Below, in pieces: positions 33,739-42,600 of a stretch of DNA of 48,806 nucleotides. The stretch is taken from the NCBI RefSeq assembly GCF_017744555.1, contig NZ_JAGIBD010000025.1, forward strand, positions 1-48,806. The letters run 5' to 3'. The translations under genes and the position numbers were made by a program. This stretch comes from Cellulomonas sp. (lineage in GTDB: Bacteria > Actinomycetota > Actinomycetes > Actinomycetales > Cellulomonadaceae). Every line of letters begins with the position of its first letter. The stretch's first letter is position 1. Below the pieces are notes generated by a model, which saw only the letters and a list, made by a program, of their open reading frames with translations, did not search any database and had not been told where the DNA came from.

Positions 33739-36245
33739 GGCCGCAGGCGGGTCGTCGGGACGATCTGCGACGCCTGGGAGGTGCTCGACCAGCGGAGCTC
33801 GGCGACCGCGTGCCGGGTGCCGTCGAAGTACTCCACGACGATCGGCACCGGCTGCCCGGCGGTCAGAGCGACGGTCCCGGTGTCGACCTGGCGGGCGTGC
33901 TTCGTCCACTTGTCGATCACCAGGCGTCCGTCGACCCACAGCCGCACGCCGTCGTCCGACGTCGTCGCGAACGTGTACGTCTGCGAGTACCGCGGCACGA
34001 CCGACCCGCTCCAGCGGACGGAGAACGTGTCCGCCCCGATGCCGCTCACGGGCGCGGCGAGTCCCCAGTCGAACGCGATGCTCGCGTCGATGCGGGAGAC
34101 CGTCGTGCCCGTGAGGTCGGCGTTGTCGTAGTAGACCGCGCTGAGGCCGCGCAGCCCGAGCGTCGCGGTCAGCGTCGTCGTCGCGGTGGGGGTCGGCCAG
34201 GTCCGGGTCGCCGCCGTCGAGCCGTCCGACCACCGGTCGAGCTCGTACGTGCGACCTTGCGCGTCGACCTGCGACGGCACCGCGAGCCGCAGGTCGAAGC
34301 CCGCCCACGAGGTCACGGCCGTGGGGCCGGCGATCGTCTGACCGTTGACGGTGAGCGTGCGGCCGGCGGGCGACGTCGCGAGCGTCACGGCGACCTTGCG
34401 CGGCAGGAAGTCGCGCGTGACGGTCGTCGTCGCGCCCTGCGAGTCCGTCGCCGTCAGCGCGATCCGCAGGTAGCTGTTCGCGGCGGCGGCGAGGTCCTCC
34501 GGTCCGGGCGCCTCGAACGACACCGACGTCCCCGTCACCGGCCCGAGGAACGGGTGGGTGTGCTGGTCGTGCACGCGGACGACCGTCCACGACAGGCGGG
34601 ACGCAGGCACCGTGCCGTCCTGCGCGTCCATCGCCGACCCACTGAGCGTGTACGACTGCCCGACGACGAACGTCGCCCCCGCGGCCGGGGACGTGATCTG
34701 CACGCTCGGCGCGGTGTTGCCCGAGCTGATCCGCACCGTCACCGCGGCCGACGTCGCCCCCTGCGGGTCGCGCACGCGCAGCGACGCGGTCCACGTGCCC
34801 GCCGCGTACGTGTGCTGGACGGTCGGGCTCGTCGTCGTCGCGTCGGCCGTCCCGTCGCCGAACTGCCACAGGTACGTGAGCGTGCCGCCGTCCGGGTCGC
34901 TGCTGCCGCGGCCGTCGAGCGTCGTGGTGAGCGGCGCCGCGCCGCTCGTCGGGGACACGGTCAGCGCCGCCGTCGGGGTGCGGTTGGCCGTGCCGGTGTA
35001 GGCGAGCCGGCGGACCTCGCCGCCGTTCGCGTACGTCGTGTAGTACAGCGCCTGGCCGCCCGACCACGGCCCGAACTCGAGGTGCACCGCCGCGCCGAGT
35101 CCCGTCGAGACGTCTGTGCGCGTCCCGCCCTTGAGCATCATGAGCTTGCCGCAGTTGTAGTCGGAGAACAGATACCCGTCCTCGTACGCCGCGGGCCAGA
35201 CGCCGTCGGGGACGAACGCGCCGCCGGTGATCGACCCGCAGCCCGTGCTCCTGCCGTAGTCGTGGATCGGGTTCGTCATCCCGGCCGGGAGCGGGCCGCC
35301 GCAGTCCGTCGCCGAGCCCGTCTGCGCGCAGTGCCCCTCGCGTACGGGCCAGCCGTAGTCCGCGCCCGACGTGCCTTGGTCGATCTCCTCCCACATGTTC
35401 TGGCCCACGTCGTCGATGCGGAACACCGTGCCGCTCGCGTTCGGGTCGAACGCGAACCGGAACGGGTTGCGCAGGCCCCACGCGAACGTCTCCCGGCACA
35501 CCGTGCCCGCGGCCGCAGGAGCGAGCCGACAGCTCGCCGTGTCGGTGCCGAGGAACGGGTTGCCCGGTGCGGGTGCGCCGGTGGTGCGGTCGACGCGCAA
35601 GATCTTGCCGTTGAGCACGTTGCGGTCGCGCGACGCGTCGTTGTCGCCGCCGCAGCCGCTGTCGCCCTGGTAGTCGCAGCCGCCGTCACCGGTCGAGACG
35701 TACAGGTACCCGTCCTTGCCGACGTGCACGTCGCCCGCGTTGTGGTTGCCCGCCGGGGACGCGATGCCGTCGAGCAGCACCGTCTCGCTCGCCGGGTCGA
35801 CCACGTTGTCGTCGCCGAGCACGAAGCGCGACACCCGGTTGACCGGCGCACCCGCGGGGGTGCCGCCCTGGCTCGTCGGGCACGACGTGCTCGTGCGCGC
35901 CGTGTAGAAGAGGTAGATCGCGTGCGTCGCCGGGTCGGGGTCGGTCGCGACGCCGAGCAGGCCGCGCTCCGAGTTCGTGCAGAGACGGCTCGACAGGTTC
36001 AGCGCGGGCGTCGTCAGCAGGGTGCCCGCGGCCGTGCGGACCCGCAGGCTTCCCGACTGCTGCGTGACGAGCATGCGGCCGTCGGCGGTGAACGCGATCG
36101 CGGACGGGTTCGGGATCGTCGCGACGAGCGACTCGGTGAACCCCGCCGGGACGGCGGCCGTCGCGGGCGGCGGACCGACCACGACCAGCGCGGCGGCGAC
36201 CAGGCCCCCCGTCACCACGGCCACGAGCGAGCGCACAGCGTTCAT
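33735..36245 (-). CDS. secreted PQQ-type sugar dehydrogenase-like protein with PKD and PA14 domains
   Basis: The protein has 836 residues. ATG at 36245 follows GGGGGA; the Sec signal ends near PATAAV. The beta-propeller (~33-400) belongs to the soluble glucose/sorbosone dehydrogenase (GSDH) family: IPNPSAIAFTADGRMLVTQQSG, RGLLGVATDPD, GNHNAGDVHVGKDGYLYVSTGDGG, WGLRNPFRFAFDP and DVGQNMWEEID. A PKD domain (~420-505; DGRGSSDPDGG, YLWQFGDG), an Ig-like module and a C-terminal PA14 domain (~697-836; YTFATTSDDGVRLWVDG) follow. PA14 and PKD suggest binding to glycans. It probably oxidises aldose sugars outside the cell with PQQ. Confidence 0.9.
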   Translation of the reverse strand: MNAVRSLVAVVTGGLVAAALVVVGPPPATAAVPAGFTESLVATIPNPSAIAFTADGRMLVTQQSGSLRVRTAAGTLLTTPALNLSSRLCTNSERGLLGVATDPDPATHAIYLFYTARTSTSCPTSQGGTPAGAPVNRVSRFVLGDDNVVDPASETVLLDGIASPAGNHNAGDVHVGKDGYLYVSTGDGGCDYQGDSGCGGDNDASRDRNVLNGKILRVDRTTGAPAPGNPFLGTDTASCRLAPAAAGTVCRETFAWGLRNPFRFAFDPNASGTVFRIDDVGQNMWEEIDQGTSGADYGWPVREGHCAQTGSATDCGGPLPAGMTNPIHDYGRSTGCGSITGGAFVPDGVWPAAYEDGYLFSDYNCGKLMMLKGGTRTDVSTGLGAAVHLEFGPWSGGQALYYTTYANGGEVRRLAYTGTANRTPTAALTVSPTSGAAPLTTTLDGRGSSDPDGGTLTYLWQFGDGTADATTTSPTVQHTYAAGTWTASLRVRDPQGATSAAVTVRISSGNTAPSVQITSPAAGATFVVGQSYTLSGSAMDAQDGTVPASRLSWTVVRVHDQHTHPFLGPVTGTSVSFEAPGPEDLAAAANSYLRIALTATDSQGATTTVTRDFLPRKVAVTLATSPAGRTLTVNGQTIAGPTAVTSWAGFDLRLAVPSQVDAQGRTYELDRWSDGSTAATRTWPTPTATTTLTATLGLRGLSAVYYDNADLTGTTVSRIDASIAFDWGLAAPVSGIGADTFSVRWSGSVVPRYSQTYTFATTSDDGVRLWVDGRLVIDKWTKHARQVDTGTVALTAGQPVPIVVEYFDGTRHAVAELRWSSTSQASQIVPTTRLRP

Positions 36246-36322
36246 CAGGGTCCCCCGTCGCCGTCGACGCGTCAGACCGCCACCATCCCGCCGGAGGGGA
36301 GGACACGCAACGGGGTCGCTCG

Positions 36323-36637
36323 TCAGCGACCGCAGGCCGGGCAGACACCTCCGTGGCCGCCCGCCGCGACCGGCACGGGTTCGCCGGACTCGGCGGCGAT
36401 CGCGGCGGCGGTCTCGTCCTGCTTGACCTCGACCCGCGCCGCCTCCCAGGCCGACCAGTGGCCCGAGACCAGCGCCCACAACGAGAGCGCGGAGACGTAC
36501 AGCACGCTGTTCACCCACCCGGTCGCCAGCGACACGGGGATCATCGCGATCCAGAAGATCGTCAGCCAGCCGTTCACCCGACGCATGAAGACGGGATCGT
36601 CCTGCACCATCGCCCACAAGGACTTCACCGGGCCCAC
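36323..36637 (-). CDS. small two-helix membrane protein with C-terminal CPAC
   Basis: This 104-residue protein starts at GTG 36637 behind GGAGG. Two hydrophobic helices (WLTIFWIAMIPVSLAT and VLYVSALSLWALVSGHWSAW) are followed by a charged helix and a Gly-rich tail ending GGVCPACGR, half of a possible zinc knuckle. No family is recognised. It lies between the sugar-dehydrogenase gene and the methyltransferase on the same strand. Confidence 0.72.
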   Translation of the reverse strand: MGPVKSLWAMVQDDPVFMRRVNGWLTIFWIAMIPVSLATGWVNSVLYVSALSLWALVSGHWSAWEAARVEVKQDETAAAIAAESGEPVPVAAGGHGGVCPACGR

Positions 36638-36730
36638 GTCTGCCTCCGCTCTCTCTCGCCCACGGGCGCGCCGATGCTGCGGCCGGACGCTAGCGGCGCG
36701 GCAGGGCGGCCGCACGTCAAGCGGGACGTT

Positions 36731-36865
36731 TCAGCCGGTCGGCGCAGACGCCGGCAGACGAGCGCGTCCCGGACCGGGGGCACACTCCCACCGGCTGTCG
36801 GCGGCCGTCGCCCAGGGCACGCTCCACCCGATCGGGCTCGCGGCGCCGCCCAGCAGCTGAGTCAT
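36731..36865 (-). CDS. candidate 44-codon ORF coupled to the methyltransferase
   Basis: An ATG overlapping the methyltransferase stop (ATGA at 36865-36862) opens a frame beginning MTQLLGGAASPIGWSVPW and ending at 36731. The overlap favours translation, but composition and length give no further support and I know no homologue. Confidence 0.3.
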   Translation of the reverse strand: MTQLLGGAASPIGWSVPWATAADSRWECAPGPGRARLPASAPTG

Positions 36866-37617
36866 GCGAGGGACCGTACCGGTCGGCGCAGCCGGTACAC
36901 CGACACGTGCGACGTGGACTCGGCGGTGAACTCGGCACCCGACCAGTCCGCGTGCCTGCTCTCGAGCTCGAACCCGGCGAGCTGCCCCATGAGGTCGAGC
37001 TCCGCGGGCCAGACGTACCGGTGCGGGCTGCGGAACAGCTGCGCGTCCGTCCCGTCGCCGAAGTGGACGTGGTGGGACACGACGTGCTGCGCGAGCACGT
37101 CGTACGTGTCGAGGCCGAGGTACCCGGGCTCGTCGGCCCACACCGTCGCACGCACCCCGGGCGGGAGGACGCGCAGCTGCGGCACCCACAGCTCGATGAG
37201 GAACCGTCCGCCGGGCTCCAGGTGCCGGGCGGCGTTGCGGAAGCACTCGACCTGCTCGGCCTGCGTCAGCAGGTTCGAGATCGTGTTGTACACGAGGTAC
37301 ACGAGCGAGAACGAGCCGGGCGCGCGCACGGTCGCCATGTCGCCCATGACGACGGGGATCGTCGCGTCGTCGACCTTCGTGCGGAGCACGTCGACCATCG
37401 GCTGCGACAGCTCGATGCCCGTCACCGGCACGCCGCGCTCGGCCAGCGGGACGGCGACGCGTCCCGTGCCGATGGCGAGCTCGAGCACCGGGCCGCCGTC
37501 CGCGAGCGCCGCGAGCCGGTCGACGGTCGGGCCGAGCACCTCGGGGGCGAACATGCCGGTGCCGGGGGTGTCGTAGCGGGAGGCGGCGTCGACGCCCCAG
37601 ATCTGCTGCTGAGTCAC
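36862..37617 (-). CDS. class I SAM-dependent methyltransferase
   Basis: The protein has 251 residues. Motif I is VLELAIGTGRVAVPLAERG, the acidic loop GIELSQPMVDVLR and the post-I segment VVMGDMATVRAPGSFSLVYLVYNTISNL; the C-terminal half is a beta-rich lid (RYVWPAELDLMGQLAGFEL). The substrate is unknown; the form is that of small-molecule methyltransferases. GTG at 37617 has no strong Shine-Dalgarno. Confidence 0.88.
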   Translation of the reverse strand: MTQQQIWGVDAASRYDTPGTGMFAPEVLGPTVDRLAALADGGPVLELAIGTGRVAVPLAERGVPVTGIELSQPMVDVLRTKVDDATIPVVMGDMATVRAPGSFSLVYLVYNTISNLLTQAEQVECFRNAARHLEPGGRFLIELWVPQLRVLPPGVRATVWADEPGYLGLDTYDVLAQHVVSHHVHFGDGTDAQLFRSPHRYVWPAELDLMGQLAGFELESRHADWSGAEFTAESTSHVSVYRLRRPVRSLA

Positions 37618-37673
37618 GGCGTCGACCGTCGCACCGGTCCGCTCCGGCCGTCCATGGGATTCGCGCCGGACCG

Positions 37674-37797
37674 CTACAGCTCCACCTCCGCCTCGCTCAG
37701 GTCGAGCAGGCTGCCGAGCGCGCCTGCCCGCGCGCCGGGTCGTCCTCCTCGTCGGGCGTGGTCGCTCGCACGATCCGCAGGCTACGACCGGCGGGTC
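37674..37797 (-). pseudogene. frameshifted remnant of a gene's 3' end
   Basis: On the minus strand one frame reads LRIVRATTPDEEDDPARG and the next frame continues GALGSLLDLSEAEVEL to a TAG at 37676-37674. Joined by one frameshift near 37725 these look like an ordinary protein C terminus, while neither is open alone. There is no upstream part; the Ddn-like gene's stop lies immediately before. Confidence 0.35.
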
Positions 37798-37798
37798 C

Positions 37799-38209
37799 TC
37801 ACCGGCGGGTCAGGCGGAGCACCGGGATCGTGCGCGTCGTCTTCTGCTCGTACGACCGGAACCCTTCGGAACGCTGCTTGAACTTCTCCCACGCCGCGTC
37901 CCGCTCGGCGCCCTGCAGGTCTGTCGCGTGCACCTCGACGACACCCTCGTCCGGGTGCTCGATCTCCACGTCGGGGTGCGCGAGCAGGTTGTGGTACCAG
38001 CCGGGGTTGGTCGGCGCGCCGCCCTTCGACGCCGCCACGAACCACGCGCCGTCGCCGTCGGGGATCGCCGCGACCGGACTGACGCGCGCCTCCCCCGTTC
38101 GGGCGCCACGGTGGTGGAGCAGGACGAGACCCCTGCCGAAGCCCATGGTCGTGACGGTGCCGCCGTTCGCGCGGAACTCGTCGATGATCTGCTGGTTCCA
38201 GTCGGACAT
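37799..38209 (-). CDS. deazaflavin (F420)-dependent nitroreductase-family protein, Ddn-like
   Basis: This 136-residue split-barrel protein has LVLLHHRGARTGEARVSPVAAIPDGDGAWFVAASKGGAPTNPGWYHNLLAHPDVEIE, in which GARTG, ASxGGAxxxPxWYHNL and the VEIEHPDE region are the Ddn/FDOR-A signatures that bind coenzyme F420. Mycobacterial Ddn reduces quinones and activates nitroimidazoles. A CACACT hexamer six bases before the ATG suggests a leaderless message. A second family member lies at the right edge. Confidence 0.9.
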   Translation of the reverse strand: MSDWNQQIIDEFRANGGTVTTMGFGRGLVLLHHRGARTGEARVSPVAAIPDGDGAWFVAASKGGAPTNPGWYHNLLAHPDVEIEHPDEGVVEVHATDLQGAERDAAWEKFKQRSEGFRSYEQKTTRTIPVLRLTRR

Positions 38210-38333
38210 CCCGTCAGTGTGTGTGCGCCGGACGCGTGGCGCACGTGCAGTCCACCCGCGACGGTGCTCACGGGCACGGGAGCCGCGACACTAGGGTGGG
38301 CGCCAGTCCAGCTGCGGGCGTCGAGGAGGAGCT

Positions 38334-39320
38334 GTGGCACGGGTGACCAGCGCGGACGTCGCTCGGGAGAGCGGCGTGTCGCGGACGACCGTGAGCTACG
38401 TGCTGAACGCGAAGCACGGCGTCACCATCACGGAGGCGACGCGCCTGCGCGTCCTCAGCACCGCCGAGCGGCTCGGGTACACCCCGTCGGCCGCCGCGCG
38501 GACCCTGCGGTCCGGACGCTCCGACCTCGTCCTGTGCGTGCTGCCGAACTGGACCGTCGGCCCCGTGATCGACGCCCTCATCGACCACCTGACCACCGAG
38601 CTCGCCGACCACGGCCTGTCGATGCTCGTCTACAACGGCCGCTCGAACCGCCCGCTCGCCGAGCTGTGGCGGGCCGTCACGCCGTGCGCCGTCCTGGGGC
38701 TCGGGGCGTTCACCGAGTCCGACGCGCAGGCGATGCGCCGCGCCGGGATCCAGGTGGTCGGCTCCGCGCTGGACGAGGACCCGCACCCCGAGATCTTCGT
38801 CGTCCCGCAGGCGAACATCGGCGGGCTGCAGGTCGAGCACCTCGCCGCGCGCGGCCACCGCGTCATCGCGTACGCGGCACCCGCCGACGACCGGCTCGCC
38901 GCGTTCGCCGACCGGCGCCTGCGCGGTGTCGTCGCCGAGTGCTCGCGGCGCGGGCTGCCGGAGCCCGTCGTCGCGCCCGTCGATCTCGACGTCGCGTCCG
39001 CCGTCGCGGCCGTCCGGACGTGGCGCTCCGGCTCGTCGCCCGTGACGGCGGTCGCTGCGTACAACGACGAGGTCGCGCTCGCCGTCCTGTCCGGCCTGCG
39101 GGCCGAGGGGCTGCGCGTGCCCGAGGACGTCGCGGTCATCGGGGTCGACGACATCCCGACCGCCCGTCTTGCCGCCCCCGCGCTCACCACCGTGTGGCAG
39201 GCCATCGACGCCCAGGCGTCGTACCTCGTGGCGTCCGTGCTCGCCGCGCTCGACGACGACGTGGAGCCGCCGCAGCGGCCCGACGACGTGTTCCACGTGA
39301 TCGAGCGCGACTCGACGTGA
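38334..39320 (+). CDS. LacI-family transcriptional regulator
   Basis: The protein has 328 residues. The helix-turn-helix is TSADVARESGVSRTTVSYVLN, the hinge helix TPSAAARTLRSGRSD, and the periplasmic-binding-like effector domain follows with YNDEVALAVL and VIGVDDIPTARLAAPALTTV. GTG at 38334 follows GAGGAG. It lies between the Ddn-like gene and the GH81 gene. Its target is unknown; the palindromes upstream of the GH81 gene and the two operators in the GH43/GH27 block are candidates. Confidence 0.92.
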   Translation: MARVTSADVARESGVSRTTVSYVLNAKHGVTITEATRLRVLSTAERLGYTPSAAARTLRSGRSDLVLCVLPNWTVGPVIDALIDHLTTELADHGLSMLVYNGRSNRPLAELWRAVTPCAVLGLGAFTESDAQAMRRAGIQVVGSALDEDPHPEIFVVPQANIGGLQVEHLAARGHRVIAYAAPADDRLAAFADRRLRGVVAECSRRGLPEPVVAPVDLDVASAVAAVRTWRSGSSPVTAVAAYNDEVALAVLSGLRAEGLRVPEDVAVIGVDDIPTARLAAPALTTVWQAIDAQASYLVASVLAALDDDVEPPQRPDDVFHVIERDST

Positions 39321-39340
39321 CCCGGGGACGGGGGGACCGT

Positions 39341-39484
39341 ATGCACAGCCCGAAGCCATGGGTCGCCGGTGATGCCCTGAACGCCCTGCCCGGCTCGGAC
39401 TCGGATGACGACGAGAGCATCAAGGCGGACATCGCTGGCGTGATCGCCGACGACGACTACGTCTCCGACCCGTGGCAGCGCTAG
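39341..39484 (+). CDS. candidate 47-residue acidic small protein
   Basis: ATG at 39341 follows GGGGGA at a suitable distance, 20 bases after the LacI gene. The product is strongly acidic (GSDSDDDESIKADIAG, ADDDYVSDPW). No homologue is known to me. Spacing and ribosome-binding site support co-expression with the regulator; length makes it uncertain. Confidence 0.4.
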   Translation: MHSPKPWVAGDALNALPGSDSDDDESIKADIAGVIADDDYVSDPWQR

Positions 39485-39620
39485 GCACGGTCGCCGTCGA
39501 CCGCGAGTACGCCTAGACCCGACGGCCGTCAGGCTGCACGACGACCGCGAGGTCCATCACGGCGCCGCCCGTGACCGAGGCGGCCGCGAGGGCGTCGGCG
39601 ACGTCCGCGTCGTCCAGCAG

Positions 39621-39654
39621 AGGCGCCCCGTCGGTCATGACCGGCGGGGCGCCT
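39621..39654 (-). terminator. palindromic terminator of the GH81 gene
   Basis: A 34-bp palindrome with one mismatched pair, outer arms AGGCGCCCCG and CGGGGCGCCT and centre CGGTCATGACCG, lies 12 bases beyond the GH81 stop. Confidence 0.8.
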
Positions 39655-39665
39655 CGGGTGGTGGA

Positions 39666-42600
39666 TCAGCTGAACGTGAGCCAGTTGAGGTTCACGAAGT
39701 CGGCCGGCTGGCCCGACTCGAACGTCAGGTACACCGTGTGGTTGCCGGTGACCCCGGTGATGTTCGTCGGGACGGTCCGCCACGACTGCCAGCCGCCGGT
39801 GTTGCCGATCGCGAACGAGCCGACGGGCTGCGCGGTGAGGCTGTCGAGCCGCACGACGACCAGGCCGCTGACACCGCCGGCCGCCCCGGACGCGACCCGG
39901 GCGCTGAACTGCGTCCGGGCCGTGCTGCCGAAGCTCACGTTGTCGTAGCGGACGTAGTCGCCGTTGCTGATCCAGGCGATGTTCTCGCCGCCGTCGACGT
40001 CGGACGTCGCCTCCTTCGCGACGCCCGTGGCGGCGTTGTAGGACTCGGCCTGGATGCGGGACGTCGCGTCGACACCGGTCGTCGCGCTCGCGGTCGTGAC
40101 GTTCACGGACGACGAGGTGGCGGACCGGTTGCCGGCCGCGTCGTAGGCCCGCACCGCGAACGTGTACGCCGTCGCCGGCGAGAGGCCCGACGCCGTGTAC
40201 GTGGTCCCGGTCGCCGTGCCGACGACCGTGCCGTTGCGCAGCACCTCGTACCCGGTGACGCCCACGTTGTCCGTCGACGCCGACCACGACAGGGTCGTCG
40301 CGGACGTCGTCGTGCCGGACGCCGTCAGGCCGCCCGGAGTCGACGGGGCCGTCGTGTCACCGCCGCTGCCCGAGGTCGTGACGTTCACCGACGACGACGT
40401 CGCGGACCGGTTGCCCGCCGCGTCGTACGCCCGCACCGCGAACGTGTACGCGGTCGAGGCCGACAGGCCGGACGCCGTGTACGACGTGCCGGACGTCGTG
40501 CCGACCACCGACCCGTTGCGCAGCACCTCGTACCCGCTGACGCCCACGTTGTCGGTCGACGCCGACCACGACAGGGTCGTGGACGACGACGTCGTGCCGG
40601 ACGCCGCGAGACCCGACGGGGTCGACGGGGCCGTGGTGTCGACCGGGGCCGACACGTTCGAGCTCGCCACCGACCGGGCCGGGACGTTGAGCGTGACGCC
40701 GTTCGAGAAGGTCACCGTGATGGCCGACCCGCTCATGTTCGCCGCCTGGTACGTGCGGACGCCGTCCTTCACGAACACCGCGTGCAGCGGGGTGTTGGCC
40801 GTGACGGACCGGTCGACGGTGCCGAGGCCGGACAGGCTCTTGAGCCAGTAGAACGTGTGCGCCCTCGACTCGCCCTCCTCGACCGTGTACGAGTCGGCCT
40901 GCGAGCGGAACTGGCTCAGCGCCGTCGGGGCGTCGGCCAGCGCCTGGAACTCCCAGAGGATGTCCTTCCACACCGTCGCCGGGCCGCCGTTGTTGGTGGT
41001 CAGCTCGTTGAGGTTCCGCGTGATGTACGACGGGTTGTAGCCCAGGTACAGGTGGCCGGCCGTGCTGGGCAGCAGGTTGATGCCCTGGATCATCTCGGGC
41101 TCGGCGCTGAACCACGTCGAGTACGAGCCGCCGTCGCCCCACACCATGCCGACCGTGGAGTGGCCGAACGCGGCGGGGAACGCCTCGTCGTCGGTGTCGA
41201 ACCAGTAGTTCTGGATGGCCGACGCCTGCGTCGTGTAGAGGTAGATGCCGAGGTCGCGGACCGTCTTGTTGCCGGTGGCCTGACCCCACTGGATGAGCCC
41301 GCTGGCGAAGTTCATGCCCTCGGACGACGACTCCTGGTTGTTGCCCGCGCCGAACGCGCCGTGGCCGGCGGCCCAGTCGTGGCCCGCGTAGATGTCGAAG
41401 TCACGCAGGAACGGGAAGCGGGTGTCGGTACGGTCCCAGTTCGCCGCGTCCTTGATGACGGTGTTGACCATGCCGCCGTACGCGGAGTCGGCGGCCCACG
41501 ACGGGTCGAACTCGGCGACCGTCGCCGCGCCCACCACGTAGTAGCCGTAGTGGAAGTGGTGGTCGTTGAGGTCGGTGTCGGAGCCGTACGACGTCGGGTA
41601 GCCGATGAGCGTGCCCCACGCGGAGTTGTACCAGAACGACCGCTGCGTCTCGCCGGGCGAGGCGGTCATCCAGTCCGTCAGGCGCGTCCTCATCGCACTG
41701 ACGAGCGTGTCACGGGCCGACGTGTTGCCGGTCGCGTTCGCGATCTGCGCGACCTGCGCGATCCGGCCGAACGCCTTGCCCGTCCAGTACGTGTCCTCGG
41801 CGAAGCCCGCGAACGGGTCGCTGCCGGCGACCTGGTTGACGTAGTTGTTGAGCTGCGTGGCGTCCGCCGAGCCGGCCGCGAAGCCCGTGTTGGCGAGCTG
41901 CGGGAGGACACCGTTGAACGGCGTGACCGTCTGGAACTGCGAGCTGCCGATGACGACCTTCATGGGGCCGCGCGGCGAGACGTACGAGTACCCGCTGGGG
42001 TTCACGCCCGACAGGGCGTCCCGCTGGTGCGGGTACAGGGCGTAGACGGTGCCCGTGCCGGAGCCCTGACGGGCCGTGGTCGTGAACGCGTACGTCGCGG
42101 TCATCTTCGCGGTGGCCTCGTCGTACGACCACGAGACCTTGGTGCCGGTCACGTGGTTGTGCGCGTAGGGCGCGTACGCGTTGAGCGCGGTGATCTTGTC
42201 GGCCGTGCTCGTGCCGGTCGTCGTCGGGAGCACCGCGACGGAGAAGAACGTGCCGCCGTTGAGCGACGAGCTGATCGTCGACCCAGAGATGTTCCACGTG
42301 GAACCGGTCGGGGCGAAGGCTGCGTAGTCGTGGCCGTTGATCGTGAAGCCGATCGCGGCGTTGCTGTTGCTCCAGACGGTCGGTGCGGCCACGCCCGTCA
42401 GGGTCGCGTTGCCGCCGGTCTTCGTCGCGTAGACGAACGGCAGGCCGTGGCCGAACGTGGTGCGCAGGCTGTTGCTGCCGCTCGACCAGAGCTCGCTCAC
42501 GGTCCAGTCGGAGTAGCCGTCGACCTTGCCGTCGGACGTCAGGCCCGCGATGCCGAGCCGGAAGTCCTCGGCGTAGTTGTAGTGGTACTCGCTCACCCCG

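Noticed and set aside
39513..39638. 41-codon minus-strand frame after the GH81 gene
   Set aside because: Its ATG is the centre of the terminator palindrome at 39621-39654 and there is no ribosome-binding site.
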